A DNA stretch of 64,000 nt from Shewanella aestuarii (lineage in GTDB: Bacteria > Pseudomonadota > Gammaproteobacteria > Enterobacterales > Shewanellaceae). Position 1 is the stretch's first letter; each line of letters begins with the position of its first letter. The position numbers and the translations under genes were made by a program. Location: contig NZ_CP050314.1 of assembly GCF_011765625.1 (NCBI RefSeq), forward strand, positions 1 through 64,000, written 5' to 3'. The notes beneath the pieces were generated by a model. The model did no database searches. It was given only the letters and a program-made list of their open reading frames with translations, and was not told the origin of the DNA. Shown piece by piece: positions 45,403 to 53,484 of this stretch.

Positions 45403-46247
45403 TTAAAGTAAGAATTAACTTTTGGACTGATTTTTTTTAAGTCGTTAAAAGTAATTGATGTTTTATCTTCAGAATTTTTTGGTTTTATAAAAAGGTGAGC
45501 TTTACCTTGGTGAATTACAAATGGAATATCACTTTTAAATCCTTTAGGGTAAAAAGCAAAGTATTCCTTAGAAGAGTATAAGTTGAAAAATTGACCAGTA
45601 GACATTTCAGTTAAACCAATAACAGCGAATAAACCGATTTCTTTATCTGGAGTTGTGGAACTGAATTTTAATAGATTCTTTTCTTTATACCCAGCAAAAA
45701 CACAATTGGGGTTAGCTTCTTTCGAGCCGATTGCAAAGTTATACTGGACACATGCTGTACCATTGAAATAAAAGTATTTGTAAGAGTCTTTGACTAAGAT
45801 TTTATCAAATTTTAAGTCAAAGTGTTTAAGGATCGTGTCCTTTATATCTGAATCAATTTTAGCGAACGCCTTTTCAATTTCTTCTTTAGATTTATCTTTT
45901 ACAGGAACATAAACTAAACCAAAACTTTTATTCAAAGGCGCATTACCTTGGTTTGTGCCGAGCATACTTAAGAAAGCGCCGCCAAAACCACCGCCGCCAA
46001 AGCCAATAACGCCATCAGCCAAATAATCCATAGCGCCAGGGGATGTATCAGCATCGACAGGACGATTCGCATCACGCAGGCCGTTATGAAATCCCAAGCT
46101 TCCGTCGATAACATTCATGGCAAAAGAATAATCATTGTCATAAACAAAATCTTTGTCGCTTTGAGGGGTGTATGGGTCGGTAGCCGCACAGCCAGCGAGT
46201 AGGCTAGTGGCAAATAAAGTTGTTGCTAGGGTTTTAAAGTTTTTCAT
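45399..46247 (-). CDS. hypothetical lipoprotein
   Basis: 282 aa. Signal peptide with lipobox LAGC, then a Gly-rich stretch (GVIGFGGGGFGGAF) and a beta-rich domain with two cysteines. No family recognised. Opposite strand to the tra genes; could act in entry exclusion or mating contact, but nothing in the sequence proves it. Confidence 0.7.
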   Translation of the reverse strand: MKNFKTLATTLFATSLLAGCAATDPYTPQSDKDFVYDNDYSFAMNVIDGSLGFHNGLRDANRPVDADTSPGAMDYLADGVIGFGGGGFGGAFLSMLGTNQGNAPLNKSFGLVYVPVKDKSKEEIEKAFAKIDSDIKDTILKHFDLKFDKILVKDSYKYFYFNGTACVQYNFAIGSKEANPNCVFAGYKEKNLLKFSSTTPDKEIGLFAVIGLTEMSTGQFFNLYSSKEYFAFYPKGFKSDIPFVIHQGKAHLFIKPKNSEDKTSITFNDLKKISPKVNSYFN

Positions 46248-46438
46248 TATATTTTTCTCGTTATTAATTAATCTATCGACATAATACCTACGTTAACAAA
46301 TCATGCAACTGAGCTTAACAGCCTAAAAACAAACCAATTTATCAATGATAAGTCTCGTTGTAATAGATCAACATTGATTTTCACACTTTACCTTAACTGA
46401 TATGCCAATAAATAAATTAAGAAGGCCAAAATCGACAC

Positions 46439-46449
46439 GCTAATTTAAT
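46439..46449. promoter_or_regulatory. CGCTAATTTAA site (4 of 4)
   Basis: Lies 74 bases before the helicase ATG, in the context CCAAAATCGACACGCTAATT, almost the same extended sequence as at 39190-39214. Confidence 0.45.
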
Positions 46450-46512
46450 TTTTGTATTCAGGCTTGTGATAATTTGTCGGCATTCGTGCATTAAATGAAA
46501 AAGTAAATGTAA

Positions 46513-48405
46513 ATGGCATTAAACGAAGAGCAAACAGCCGTAGCCAACAGTGTTGATAGTCACAATCTTGTTATCGCTTTGCCCGGAAGTGGTAAAACGC
46601 ACACCATGATTAGTTTTATCGCCAACTTAGTAAAAAAACCGCAGGCTAAAATTCTTGGCCTAACTTTTACCAATGCAGCCGCCGTTGAAATGAAAGCGCG
46701 AGTGGGTAAATCAATCAAAGGCGAAGACCGCAAACGAATTTTTATCAGCACCTTTCACTCAATTATCATTCAAATGGTAAAGAAGCACCCTGAATTAGCC
46801 GGAAGGGAAAGACTAATTGGCCCTGCTGAAAATCGATACAACTACTTTATTTTTAAGAGTATGTGTAGCTCATATAACACCAATTGCGAACCAAGGGATG
46901 AATCCGTAAAACCTTTCACGGAAAAAGAACAAAAAGGGCTATACGCCATGACGCTTAACATCGTCAAAAATCGATTGTTAAGTCTCAACGCAGAATATTG
47001 TGCAGAATCAAAGCGCTTTAAAAGTGTTATGGGATTCGATTATTTCGATTTTTACTGCGATAAAATGCAAGAGTTAAATGTGTGGCCGTTAGATTTAATG
47101 TGCAATGTGGTAACCAAAATGCTGATTGCCGGAAAAATAGAGCCAATTAATTGTACAGCGCTTGTAGTGGATGAGTTTCAAGATACAGACGACACACAAT
47201 ACCAGTGGATTAAAGCTCATGGAAAAAATGGCACACTGATAACGGTGGTGGGTGATGATGACCAAGCTATCTACAGTTGGCGAAACTCATTAGGTATGGA
47301 AGGTGTAGAAAGGTTTAAAAAAGACTTTAATCCAAATTATTACACGTTAAGCATGTGTTATCGCTGCCCGCCTGAAATCTTACTGTCAGCAGAGCAGGTC
47401 GTCATACAAAATAGCAATAGAGTCCCGAAATCGATGAACACACTTGATACATCGGGAGATATCTATCTTCTCGCTACAACTGACGAAATGAATGAATTAT
47501 CTTACATGCTTTCAGGTATGCGTAAACATCACTTGGAATCGAGAGCGATATTAACGCGTACCAATCAGCAGTTAGATGAAATAGAAGCTTTTTTAAAAAT
47601 CGAGAACATACCTTACAAACGGCTTAATGGCACACCGATATGGCAAAACGAGAATTTATTATTTTGGGTACATTTGCTCTATACCGTGGTTGAGGCAAGA
47701 GACAGTAAATACTTAAAGTCAATCTTAGTTGAGTTGCATGAAGATCAACACGTTATATTAGATATTATTGCCAAATCAAAAGGCGTTGGGTTTACGCATA
47801 TCGATGATGATGAAATGAGTTGGAGTGATGTAACGGTTGCCCTTCACGAACAATGTCGATTAAGCGGCAATAAGGGTGGGGAAAGAAATGATATAGAGGT
47901 AGAAAAGCTATTAAATATTTTGCATGACGAATTTCAACCAATAGTCAGTAAGCCAAAAGCAGAATTTTTTGATACGTTTAAAAAAATTGTGTTGGGCATG
48001 AAGCATCAACTAATACTGCGTATAACTGGCATAATAGAATTGTCTGAAATGCGCCAAATTAAAGAGCTAGATGATGATGTTGTGATCCTTACCACATTCC
48101 ATGGTGCCAAAGGGTTAGAATGGGATGTGGTGTGGATCGCAGGCGCTAATGAAGATAAGTTGCCATTAATCAACAAAAAAATCGATCCAAGCACCATTAA
48201 TTATGAAGAAGAGAGACGCTTGCTATATGTTGCTATGACGCGAGCGAAATTATCTTTGTATATATCTTGGTACTCGATAGCCGAACCTTCAAATTTTCTG
48301 CTTGAAGCATTCCCTGAGCAAATGGCTGAAGTGATTGAAACATCGAGAAAAAATGAGGAAGCAAAACAAGAGCAAGAAGAAGTTGATCTTGATGGTGCGG
48401 CCTAA
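46513..48405 (+). CDS. UvrD/Rep-family SF1 helicase
   Basis: 630 aa. Motif I LPGSGKTHTM (near 25), Ia LTFTNAAAVEMKAR, II VVDEFQDTDD (near 220), III VVGDDDQAIYSWR, IV-V FHGAKGLEWDVVWI (near 540) and VI EERRLLYVAMTRAK. A 3'-5' translocase with a shortened C-terminus ending in acidic/Gln-rich sequence. Probably serves replication or recombination of the element. Confidence 0.9.
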   Translation: MALNEEQTAVANSVDSHNLVIALPGSGKTHTMISFIANLVKKPQAKILGLTFTNAAAVEMKARVGKSIKGEDRKRIFISTFHSIIIQMVKKHPELAGRERLIGPAENRYNYFIFKSMCSSYNTNCEPRDESVKPFTEKEQKGLYAMTLNIVKNRLLSLNAEYCAESKRFKSVMGFDYFDFYCDKMQELNVWPLDLMCNVVTKMLIAGKIEPINCTALVVDEFQDTDDTQYQWIKAHGKNGTLITVVGDDDQAIYSWRNSLGMEGVERFKKDFNPNYYTLSMCYRCPPEILLSAEQVVIQNSNRVPKSMNTLDTSGDIYLLATTDEMNELSYMLSGMRKHHLESRAILTRTNQQLDEIEAFLKIENIPYKRLNGTPIWQNENLLFWVHLLYTVVEARDSKYLKSILVELHEDQHVILDIIAKSKGVGFTHIDDDEMSWSDVTVALHEQCRLSGNKGGERNDIEVEKLLNILHDEFQPIVSKPKAEFFDTFKKIVLGMKHQLILRITGIIELSEMRQIKELDDDVVILTTFHGAKGLEWDVVWIAGANEDKLPLINKKIDPSTINYEEERRLLYVAMTRAKLSLYISWYSIAEPSNFLLEAFPEQMAEVIETSRKNEEAKQEQEEVDLDGAA

Positions 48406-48910
48406 ACGAATCAGTATCAATGTTTCAGTTATTGAGCAAATTAAATTCACTGTTGCGCTTGATTACTGAAACAATCTACGTTAAATTTATTAACAGACTT
48501 GAAAAGGTCCACTGACAAATTACTTGCTTACTCCGAACGACTAGCAACGTTCAAAGAGATTAACAATCTCAATAGAAACACATTACATAGCTAAACTATC
48601 AGTCTAGCACTCAGCAAATTACGCAAACATATACCAAAGTTACTTCAATTTAGATACGAGGTTACTAAGGTATGTTTTTTCGTGCCTGTCATTTACAGTA
48701 TTCCACCAATCGTTTTCCCTGATTTTAATCATGATCCTATTTTTATAGGCCATTATTAATTTCATAAAGCGCATGCTAGCTAATCATGTCAATCACCTAG
48801 CGGCTATTTTTCTTGCGAGAATTTTAGTGACAATTGTTTAATCAACTTCCGTGAAGTGCGATGGCAATTTGCTTTAAACAAACTTTGTTTGTAATCAACC
48901 AATTAACTTA
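48406..48910. other. intergenic region with degenerate long-repeat copy
   Basis: No gene. A large hairpin (arms TGTTTCAGT/ACTGAAACA, about 48419-48472) lies just after the helicase and could end its transcript. From about 48700 to 48803 the sequence (TTCCACCAATCGTTTT ... GCGCATGCTAGCTAA) is a diverged copy of the long repeat at 49764 and 59322. It leads into the first RNA leader. Confidence 0.55.
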
Positions 48911-48976
48911 CCCCATAGGGAATACAATCGCCCTTTGGGATCATTGTATTCTCTAAAAGCTTTGCTGAGGATACAC
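48911..48976 (+). promoter_or_regulatory. switch-type RNA leader 1
   Basis: Hairpin CCCCATAGGG/CCCTTTGGG. Loop GAATACAAT (48920-48928) is perfectly complementary to ATTGTATTC (48943-48951). That segment can instead pair with GAGGATACA (48967-48975), hiding the ribosome site next to ATG 48977. Confidence 0.75.
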
Positions 48977-49276
48977 ATGAACATTCAACTTTTTATCAAA
49001 TTAGTAGACGCTGCAATAACACTCTGTTGGGCATCAATTAGAAAAGATTTTCCAAATTATGATTCAACATCATTGGAGGCTCTTTTTGTTGAAGTAGTTT
49101 TATTAATGGATCAGTTAACTACTGAGTTTAACAATCACTTTGAAAAACCAAATATTAAGTTTTTTGATGTTATCAATTACAACTTTTATCAGGTTATCAA
49201 TATTTGTGCTTGTAACATGCTTCATATAATCACGCTTAAACAATCCGTTCTTAAAAATTTGCAGTCAGTAAACTAA
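48977..49276 (+). CDS. hypothetical protein, first gene of leader regulon
   Basis: 99 aa, start set by the leader (GAGG 8 bases before ATG). Helical, soluble, Cys-containing end (NICACNML); not recognised. First of the 17 genes with the shared leader design. Confidence 0.6.
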   Translation: MNIQLFIKLVDAAITLCWASIRKDFPNYDSTSLEALFVEVVLLMDQLTTEFNNHFEKPNIKFFDVINYNFYQVINICACNMLHIITLKQSVLKNLQSVN

Positions 49277-49292
49277 ACAACCAATTACCCAA

Positions 49293-49360
49293 CCCCACTA
49301 GGGAACATACATCCCTAGCGGATCTGTGTTCTCTTAAATTTATGTCTTGGAGGACACACC
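49293..49360 (+). promoter_or_regulatory. switch-type RNA leader 2
   Basis: Hairpin CCCACTAGGG/CCCTAGCGG. Loop GAACATA (49303-49309) pairs with TGTGTTC (49325-49331). TGTGTTCTCT (49325-49334) alternatively pairs over 10 bases with GGAGGACACA (49349-49358), covering the full ribosome site. Confidence 0.78.
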
Positions 49361-49453
49361 ATGGAAATCATCATCGTTGCAGCATTAATCGTTCCAGCAT
49401 TAATTATTAACAAAATGATTGTTCAACCACTTATGTGGATTGCATATCGTTAA
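49361..49453 (+). CDS. 30-aa hydrophobic microprotein A
   Basis: Begins MEIIIVAALIVPALIIN and is almost entirely hydrophobic, so a membrane peptide. Has its own leader with GGAGG. A 31-aa paralogue follows at 49593. Size and composition resemble small membrane toxins or regulators; no antisense RNA could be assigned. Confidence 0.6.
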   Translation: MEIIIVAALIVPALIINKMIVQPLMWIAYR

Positions 49454-49501
49454 TTAATTTTTACTTGCCTCACTTAGTTGAACCTTCGGGTTCACCTAAT
49501 T

Positions 49502-49551
49502 GCTGGCTCTCCTATTCGTTTTTACTCATGAAAGCGCATAGGTGAGCCAGC
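49502..49551 (+). other. long hairpin between microprotein genes
   Basis: GCTGGCTC-T-CCTAT (49502-49515) pairs with ATAGG-T-GAGCCAGC (49538-49551), a 13-bp stem with one mismatch. A smaller hairpin, GAACC/GGTTC, precedes it near 49480-49492. It could terminate transcription or control microprotein B. Confidence 0.6.
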
Positions 49552-49592
49552 AGGCTTAGACATTTTTAATTAATTATCTAAGGGTGAAAAAA

Positions 49593-49688
49593 ATGGAAAT
49601 TATTATTATTGCAGCGCTAATCGTTCCAGCATTAATCATTAACCAAATAATTGTTAGACCGTTATTAAACATCGGTTATAACTACTAA
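49593..49688 (+). CDS. 31-aa hydrophobic microprotein B
   Basis: MEIIIIAALIVPALIIN start, about 70% identical to microprotein A. It lacks the switch-type leader: only AAGGGTG precedes the ATG, after the long hairpin. Tandem duplication with diverged control regions. Confidence 0.58.
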   Translation: MEIIIIAALIVPALIINQIIVRPLLNIGYNY

Positions 49689-49763
49689 TTTCGCTGTCAC
49701 AGCGATACAAGCGAAAGCTTGACGGTAAGAGTTTGTTATCGTGAGTGGTCGGTTGGCCACTCG

Positions 49764-50040
49764 ATAAACCTAAATCGATTTAAATTGAGTCGCTTTAGGT
49801 TTATTCAGTTCCACCAATCGTTTTTTTATTCACTTGTCCACTGTACCTTTTTTGGTACTCGTTCATTTGTTTAATAAAACGCATGTCAGCTAAACATGGG
49901 AAACATTAGCGGTTGCACTATTCACGAATATGCAATGACCGGTATAACGTAATTCAAAGCGAATAATGTTATATGAGAGCGATTAAGCTACTTAATCTAC
50001 CCAATTGGGAGACTACTTTCCCCTTTGGGATCAATGTCTT
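49764..50040 (+). repeat. long direct repeat, copy 1
   Basis: 277 bases, about 97% identical to 59322-59599. Starts with a hairpin ATAAACCTAAA/TTTAGGTTTAT. It contains further small stems (GTACC/GGTAC, GCTAA/TTAGC, TTGCA/TGCAA) and runs into the hairpin of a switch-type leader. A more diverged copy is near 48700. Non-coding and conserved, so probably a promoter or structured RNA module placed ahead of gene groups. Confidence 0.8.
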
Positions 50041-50078
50041 TCTTTTGGGTTTAATTACTTTTTGGAAGGACAAATATT
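50000..50078 (+). promoter_or_regulatory. switch-type RNA leader 3 (ssb)
   Basis: Hairpin CCCAATTGGG/CCCTTTGGG. Loop GAGAC (50009-50013) pairs with GTCTT (50036-50040). TGTCTTTC (50035-50042) can pair over 8 bases with GAAGGACA (50065-50072), which includes the GGAAGG ribosome site of ssb. Confidence 0.72.
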
Positions 50079-50642
50079 ATGAACAATCACAATCACACTC
50101 AAAACCAATCTACTCGTCAAAACACAATTCGTTTTACTGGCAATGTTTCTCAAGTTAAACCACTTCAAAATGGCGGCGCTTCGATTTCATTGGCATACAA
50201 CGAAGGAAAAATGGTTAACAACGAATGGCAACAAAGCGACACTCTTTATATGTCGTGTATTGTTCCAGCAAAGTTAAACTTTATTCCGAATATTGGCGAT
50301 AAGATGACGATTGAAGGTTTTCTTGGCTCTGACAATTATCAACCGCAAGGTGGAAAAAAACGTTATGGCGTGAAAATTATTATCAATCAGATCTTAGAAT
50401 ATTCTGAGAAGCAGCAAGCTCCGCAGCAAAACGGTTATCAAAATCGTCCAGCTCCGCAGCAAAATTCTTATCAGCAAGCTCCGCAGCAAAACGGTTACCA
50501 AAATCGTCCAGCTCCGCAGCAAAATTCTTATCAGCAAGCTCCGCAGCAAAACGGTTACCAAAACCGTCCAGCTCCGCAGCAAAATAATCAGGCACCACAA
50601 AACAACTTCCAGCAAGGAAATGGTTTTCGCCAAAATTATTAA
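50079..50642 (+). CDS. ssb: SSB-like single-stranded DNA-binding protein
   Basis: 187 aa. N-terminal OB-fold-like domain (TIRFTGNVSQVKPLQNGGASISLAY ... GDKMTIEGFLGSDNYQPQGGKKRYGVKIIINQI, about 15-105), then a Gln/Asn/Pro tail made of three 20-aa repeats. It ends in FRQNY and lacks the acidic DDDIPF-type tip of bacterial SSBs, so it should not recruit host SSB partners in the usual way. Has its own switch-type leader. Confidence 0.78.
   Translation: MNNHNHTQNQSTRQNTIRFTGNVSQVKPLQNGGASISLAYNEGKMVNNEWQQSDTLYMSCIVPAKLNFIPNIGDKMTIEGFLGSDNYQPQGGKKRYGVKIIINQILEYSEKQQAPQQNGYQNRPAPQQNSYQQAPQQNGYQNRPAPQQNSYQQAPQQNGYQNRPAPQQNNQAPQNNFQQGNGFRQNY
50412..50591 (+). repeat. 60-bp tandem repeat in ssb tail
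   Basis: Three nearly identical copies encoding QQAPQQNGYQNRPAPQQNSY; only single-base differences, so a recent expansion. Confidence 0.88.
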
Positions 50643-50651
50643 TTAATTTCA

Positions 50652-50710
50652 CCCCACAGGGATTTCTATCCCTGCAGGGTAGCGTTCCTGTCTAAATTTT
50701 AAGGAATGCT
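50652..50710 (+). promoter_or_regulatory. switch-type RNA leader 4
   Basis: Hairpin CCCCACAGGG/CCCTGCAGGG. TAGCGTTCC (50680-50688) pairs with GGAATGCTA (50703-50711), a 9-bp stem reaching into the ATG; the loop GGATTTCTA only partly matches (7 of 9 pairs). Confidence 0.68.
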
Positions 50711-51085
50711 ATGAACAAAATTAAACAACTATTACTGAATTCTAACACACAGGAGGGATTTAACATTGGTCTATTTTTACTCTTAATTGCTTTGCAAAAT
50801 GAGCTAAATGGATTGATTTTATTCATAATCTTGCTTTTCTTCGTTATCGTTATGATTTCTCACTTTGGTGCGATAATTTTAGCTTTTGATGAAAAGAAAA
50901 CGAGTTTGTTAAAGTTTGGATTGATAACATACAAAACACTATTGCTCGACTTGTCTTTAGCTATTTTTAGCTTGATCTTGTCTTACAAATCATTTCTTCT
51001 TCTTTCATTTGGAGTCGGAATTGCAATTTGTTACTTGGCGATTATCTGGTCAGTTTTTGAACTTGAACAGAATTGTGACTTTTGA
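50711..51085 (+). CDS. hypothetical membrane protein
   Basis: 124 aa with about four hydrophobic segments (e.g. IGLFLLLIALQNELNGLILF, IILLFFVIVMISHFGAIIL). Not recognised. Start fixed by leader 4. Confidence 0.62.
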   Translation: MNKIKQLLLNSNTQEGFNIGLFLLLIALQNELNGLILFIILLFFVIVMISHFGAIILAFDEKKTSLLKFGLITYKTLLLDLSLAIFSLILSYKSFLLLSFGVGIAICYLAIIWSVFELEQNCDF

Positions 51086-51129
51086 TTGTTTATTAACCTA
51101 ATGTTATAATCAAATCATGGAATAATGAT

Positions 51130-51276
51130 ATGAGCCCACATATGTTCACTGAATCAGTAAATTATTGGATGCCACTTGTAGCGGTAAGCTTTGCGTTTGT
51201 GGTGTGTTTTGGAATGATTACGATATTCATTTTGAAGCAAAAACAAGAAGAACGAAAAGTTACCGAAACAAAATAG
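51130..51276 (+). CDS. 48-aa single-TM protein
   Basis: ATG 51130. The peptide has one membrane span (WMPLVAVSFAFVVCFGMITIFI) and a charged tail (LKQKQEERKVTETK). No switch-type leader and only a poor ribosome site; plausible but unproven. Confidence 0.45.
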   Translation: MSPHMFTESVNYWMPLVAVSFAFVVCFGMITIFILKQKQEERKVTETK

Positions 51277-51293
51277 CAACCGACCAAACCTAA

Positions 51294-51349
51294 CCCTTGA
51301 GGGACACTCCCTCTATGGGATTGTGTTCCTCTAAATTTGGAGAAACACA
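51294..51349 (+). promoter_or_regulatory. switch-type RNA leader 5
   Basis: Hairpin CCCTTGAGGG/CCCTCTATGGG (imperfect). Loop GGGACAC (51301-51307) pairs with GTGTTCC (51323-51329). TTGTGTT (51321-51327) pairs with AACACAA (51344-51350), extended by CTC/GAG over the ribosome site. Confidence 0.74.
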
Positions 51350-51415
51350 ATGAAAAACCTATCAATTAAAGCGCATTTAAACGACCTTGCATTTATTGGA
51401 GGCTGTTATGAATAA
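51350..51415 (+). CDS. 21-aa leader peptide overlapping next gene
   Basis: ATG 51350 opens MKNLSIKAHLNDLAFIGGCYE, stopping at TAA 51413-51415 inside the next gene, whose GGAGG and ATG lie within this frame. Arrangement of a translational-coupling peptide. It is the direct target of leader 5. Confidence 0.55.
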   Translation: MKNLSIKAHLNDLAFIGGCYE

Positions 51416-51587
51416 TCGCAAACAACAATCTTCTAAAGCTGCTTACTTACGTAGACGCAAACAGAAGATAATGAAAAAACTTAAACAACTCCACGACTCA
51501 AAACGGTCACAATCGAAAGTAGGTTCTACTTCTCGATTGCTTTGTCGTACTCAGTCTGAGATGAGTCAGTTGATGGATCTTGTTTAA
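51408..51587 (+). CDS. 59-aa basic protein
   Basis: Very basic (AAYLRRRKQKIMKKLKQLHDSKR), likely nucleic-acid binding. ATG 51408 overlaps the upstream 21-aa peptide by 8 bases, with GGAGG at the right spacing. Not recognised. Confidence 0.6.
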   Translation: MNNRKQQSSKAAYLRRRKQKIMKKLKQLHDSKRSQSKVGSTSRLLCRTQSEMSQLMDLV

Positions 51588-51614
51588 TTTTTAAAAGCTA
51601 ATTTTATTTACTTA

Positions 51615-51676
51615 CCCAAGCGGGACACTAACCCCGCATGGGATTGGTGTATCTCGCAGTCCTGGAGGACACACCA
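51615..51676 (+). promoter_or_regulatory. switch-type RNA leader 6
   Basis: Hairpin CCCAAGCGGG/CCCGCATGGG. Loop ACACTAA (51625-51631) and start-flank ACACCAA (51671-51677) both pair with TTGGTGT (51644-51650): loop with one G-U, start flank perfectly. Confidence 0.8.
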
Positions 51677-52315
51677 ATGCGTAAATCAACAGCAAAAAAA
51701 GTTAGCCAACCATTTTGGTTTAACTCTCAAACCATTCATCATAAATTAGATAAAGACATCATTTCCGCCATGAAAAATGGTAATGAAAAGTGTTCTCTTC
51801 TCATGATGATGGACCCGCACTATGAACCGAAGAAACAGATCTACCATATAGAATGGAAAAATGATGATGTGGAGATGCTTTTAGAAGGCATGTTCATTCG
51901 CAGTTTAGAAATTCTACGCAATGCCGATCCAAGTAATGAACTCTTTAAAGATGAAGTTGTTTGGCAAAGCACCCCTCAGTTCGCTGAGATAGCAAGACAT
52001 CTTGGTTATGACGCTAGCGTTATACGCCATGAAGTTAAGCTAATTATGAAACGATATGGCAAGTCCAGTGAAATGGACTCACTGCTTGAGTTCCATCATT
52101 GGGTAGATCTATTTGCTCAAATGTTCAAAGAGCAAGTTAATGCAAAAGTAGCCACCAATTGCAGCTTTAAATTTCTCATATCACTTTGTGAAGGGAATTA
52201 TGAGCTGAAGGTGTTATTGCAACAAATAGGCGAACTTTTAGATGATCTTCACTTAGAAGGTTATTCTCGCGCAGCTTTACTTGAGTCTTTAACTGAAACT
52301 ATCAATTCTTATTAA
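51677..52315 (+). CDS. hypothetical protein upstream of cobS
   Basis: 212 aa from ATG 51677 (a GTG-type start upstream would lie inside the leader). Helical and soluble; contains SLLMMMDPHYEPKKQIYHIEW and a region reminiscent of a helix-turn-helix (FAEIARHLGYDASVIRHEVKLIMK). Possible DNA-binding role, low certainty. Confidence 0.6.
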   Translation: MRKSTAKKVSQPFWFNSQTIHHKLDKDIISAMKNGNEKCSLLMMMDPHYEPKKQIYHIEWKNDDVEMLLEGMFIRSLEILRNADPSNELFKDEVVWQSTPQFAEIARHLGYDASVIRHEVKLIMKRYGKSSEMDSLLEFHHWVDLFAQMFKEQVNAKVATNCSFKFLISLCEGNYELKVLLQQIGELLDDLHLEGYSRAALLESLTETINSY

Positions 52316-52317
52316 AA

Positions 52318-52390
52318 CCCTATGGGCACAATTATCCCATAGGGGGCTGATTGTGCCTTCAAAATACTAAACGTCTTTGGAGGACGCATT
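52318..52390 (+). promoter_or_regulatory. switch-type RNA leader 7 (cobS)
   Basis: Perfect hairpin CCCTATGGG/CCCATAGGG. Loop GGCACAAT (52325-52332) is perfectly complementary to ATTGTGCC (52350-52357). TGTGCC can instead pair with GG(A)CGCA (52382-52388) just before ATG. Almost identical to leader 16. Confidence 0.8.
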
Positions 52391-53440
52391 ATGTCAGTAC
52401 AACAAATCAATACAGCAGTAACTACTACAACAACTTCAATCGATTACTCAGAAATGGAAAAAGTGGCAGCAAGTGTGCTTTTCCCTGAAATCTTTGAAGG
52501 TTCGAACGTCATGCTTCAACGTCGTAAACATCGTCATCCAGACTGCATTGAGAGCAATCCAATGTATGTACCGGATGAAGAGAATACTAAAATTGCTTTG
52601 GTATGGTTAATGGCGAAGGATCAAATGCTTGCTTTAGGCTTACAGGGACACACCGGCACTGGTAAAACAGAGTTAGTGATGTACCTTGCAGATAGACTCA
52701 ATCTACCTTTATATATTGTGAAAACTCATGCCCGCATGAATCCACAAGATTTAGAGGGAAGTTATGTTCTTGATAACGAAAGCGGTCAAACCGTTACCCG
52801 AAAAGAATATGGTCCAGCTGCAAAAGCGTATATAAATGGCGGCATTTTATTGCTTGATGAGATGGATAAAGCGTCTGAAGAACTGACATCAGCGATGCAT
52901 TTGCTGGTGGAAGGGAAACCATGGCCTTTAGAAATGTTTAAAGAAACATTGTTTAGAAATAAGCACTGTTTCTGTGTAGGTACTGCTAATACATATGGGT
53001 CTGGTCATGATGAGCGTTATATCTCATCTAACCAATTAGATCAGGCGTTTCTTTCACGATTTATGTGGATAGAAACAGCCTATCCAACCACAATCGTTGA
53101 AGCAAAAATACTCGAAAGAGTTGGCGGTAAATTACCTGTTAATGTCAGAAATGATGCAATCAGGCTAGCAAATGCGTTTCGAGATGCGGCGCTAGGCGTT
53201 AATCGTGATGGAGATGTTGAAGATCCAATTCAATGCATATTCTCTACACGGGTATTAGTTGCTTGGATTTATTATATACAAGCGTTTGGTAAGTTTCGCA
53301 CGCTAAAGCAATCTCTTGAAGCTGTGTTCTTACGTTCAGTAAGTCCAGAGGATAAAGAAATTGCACATCATATTGTTAATAAAATTTACGGAGATGACAT
53401 TAACTTGTCATTAGGCGAAATTTTATCAAAAAAGTCTTAA
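52391..53440 (+). CDS. cobS: CobS-like MoxR-type AAA+ ATPase
   Basis: 349 aa. AAA+ core with Walker A GHTGTGKTEL (near 92) and Walker B GGILLLDEMD (near 155), sensor GTANTYGSG and arginine-finger-like SRFMW. MoxR/CobS ATPases pair with VWA proteins as remodelling chaperones; the DUF3150 and VWA genes follow here as in SXT-like elements. Ends KKS at TAA 53438, directly after the heptamer A AAA AAG, which could direct -1 frameshifting into the next frame. Confidence 0.88.
   Translation: MSVQQINTAVTTTTTSIDYSEMEKVAASVLFPEIFEGSNVMLQRRKHRHPDCIESNPMYVPDEENTKIALVWLMAKDQMLALGLQGHTGTGKTELVMYLADRLNLPLYIVKTHARMNPQDLEGSYVLDNESGQTVTRKEYGPAAKAYINGGILLLDEMDKASEELTSAMHLLVEGKPWPLEMFKETLFRNKHCFCVGTANTYGSGHDERYISSNQLDQAFLSRFMWIETAYPTTIVEAKILERVGGKLPVNVRNDAIRLANAFRDAALGVNRDGDVEDPIQCIFSTRVLVAWIYYIQAFGKFRTLKQSLEAVFLRSVSPEDKEIAHHIVNKIYGDDINLSLGEILSKKS
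53428..53434 (+). other. A AAA AAG slippery heptamer at cobS end
   Basis: In cobS frame the sequence reads tcA AAA AAG TCT TAA. A -1 slip gives AAA AAA GTC TTA ACA CCT and continues without a stop into the frame of 53485-54015. The same heptamer is used by dnaX. A missing A in the run would give the same appearance. Confidence 0.5.
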
Positions 53441-53484
53441 CACCTTCAGCATCGGTAGACTTAAGCAATATTCCGCAAGGAACC

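Noticed and set aside
49764..50040. Long repeats as insertion sequences
   Set aside because: No transposase, no terminal inverted repeats or target duplications; they merge into gene leaders instead.
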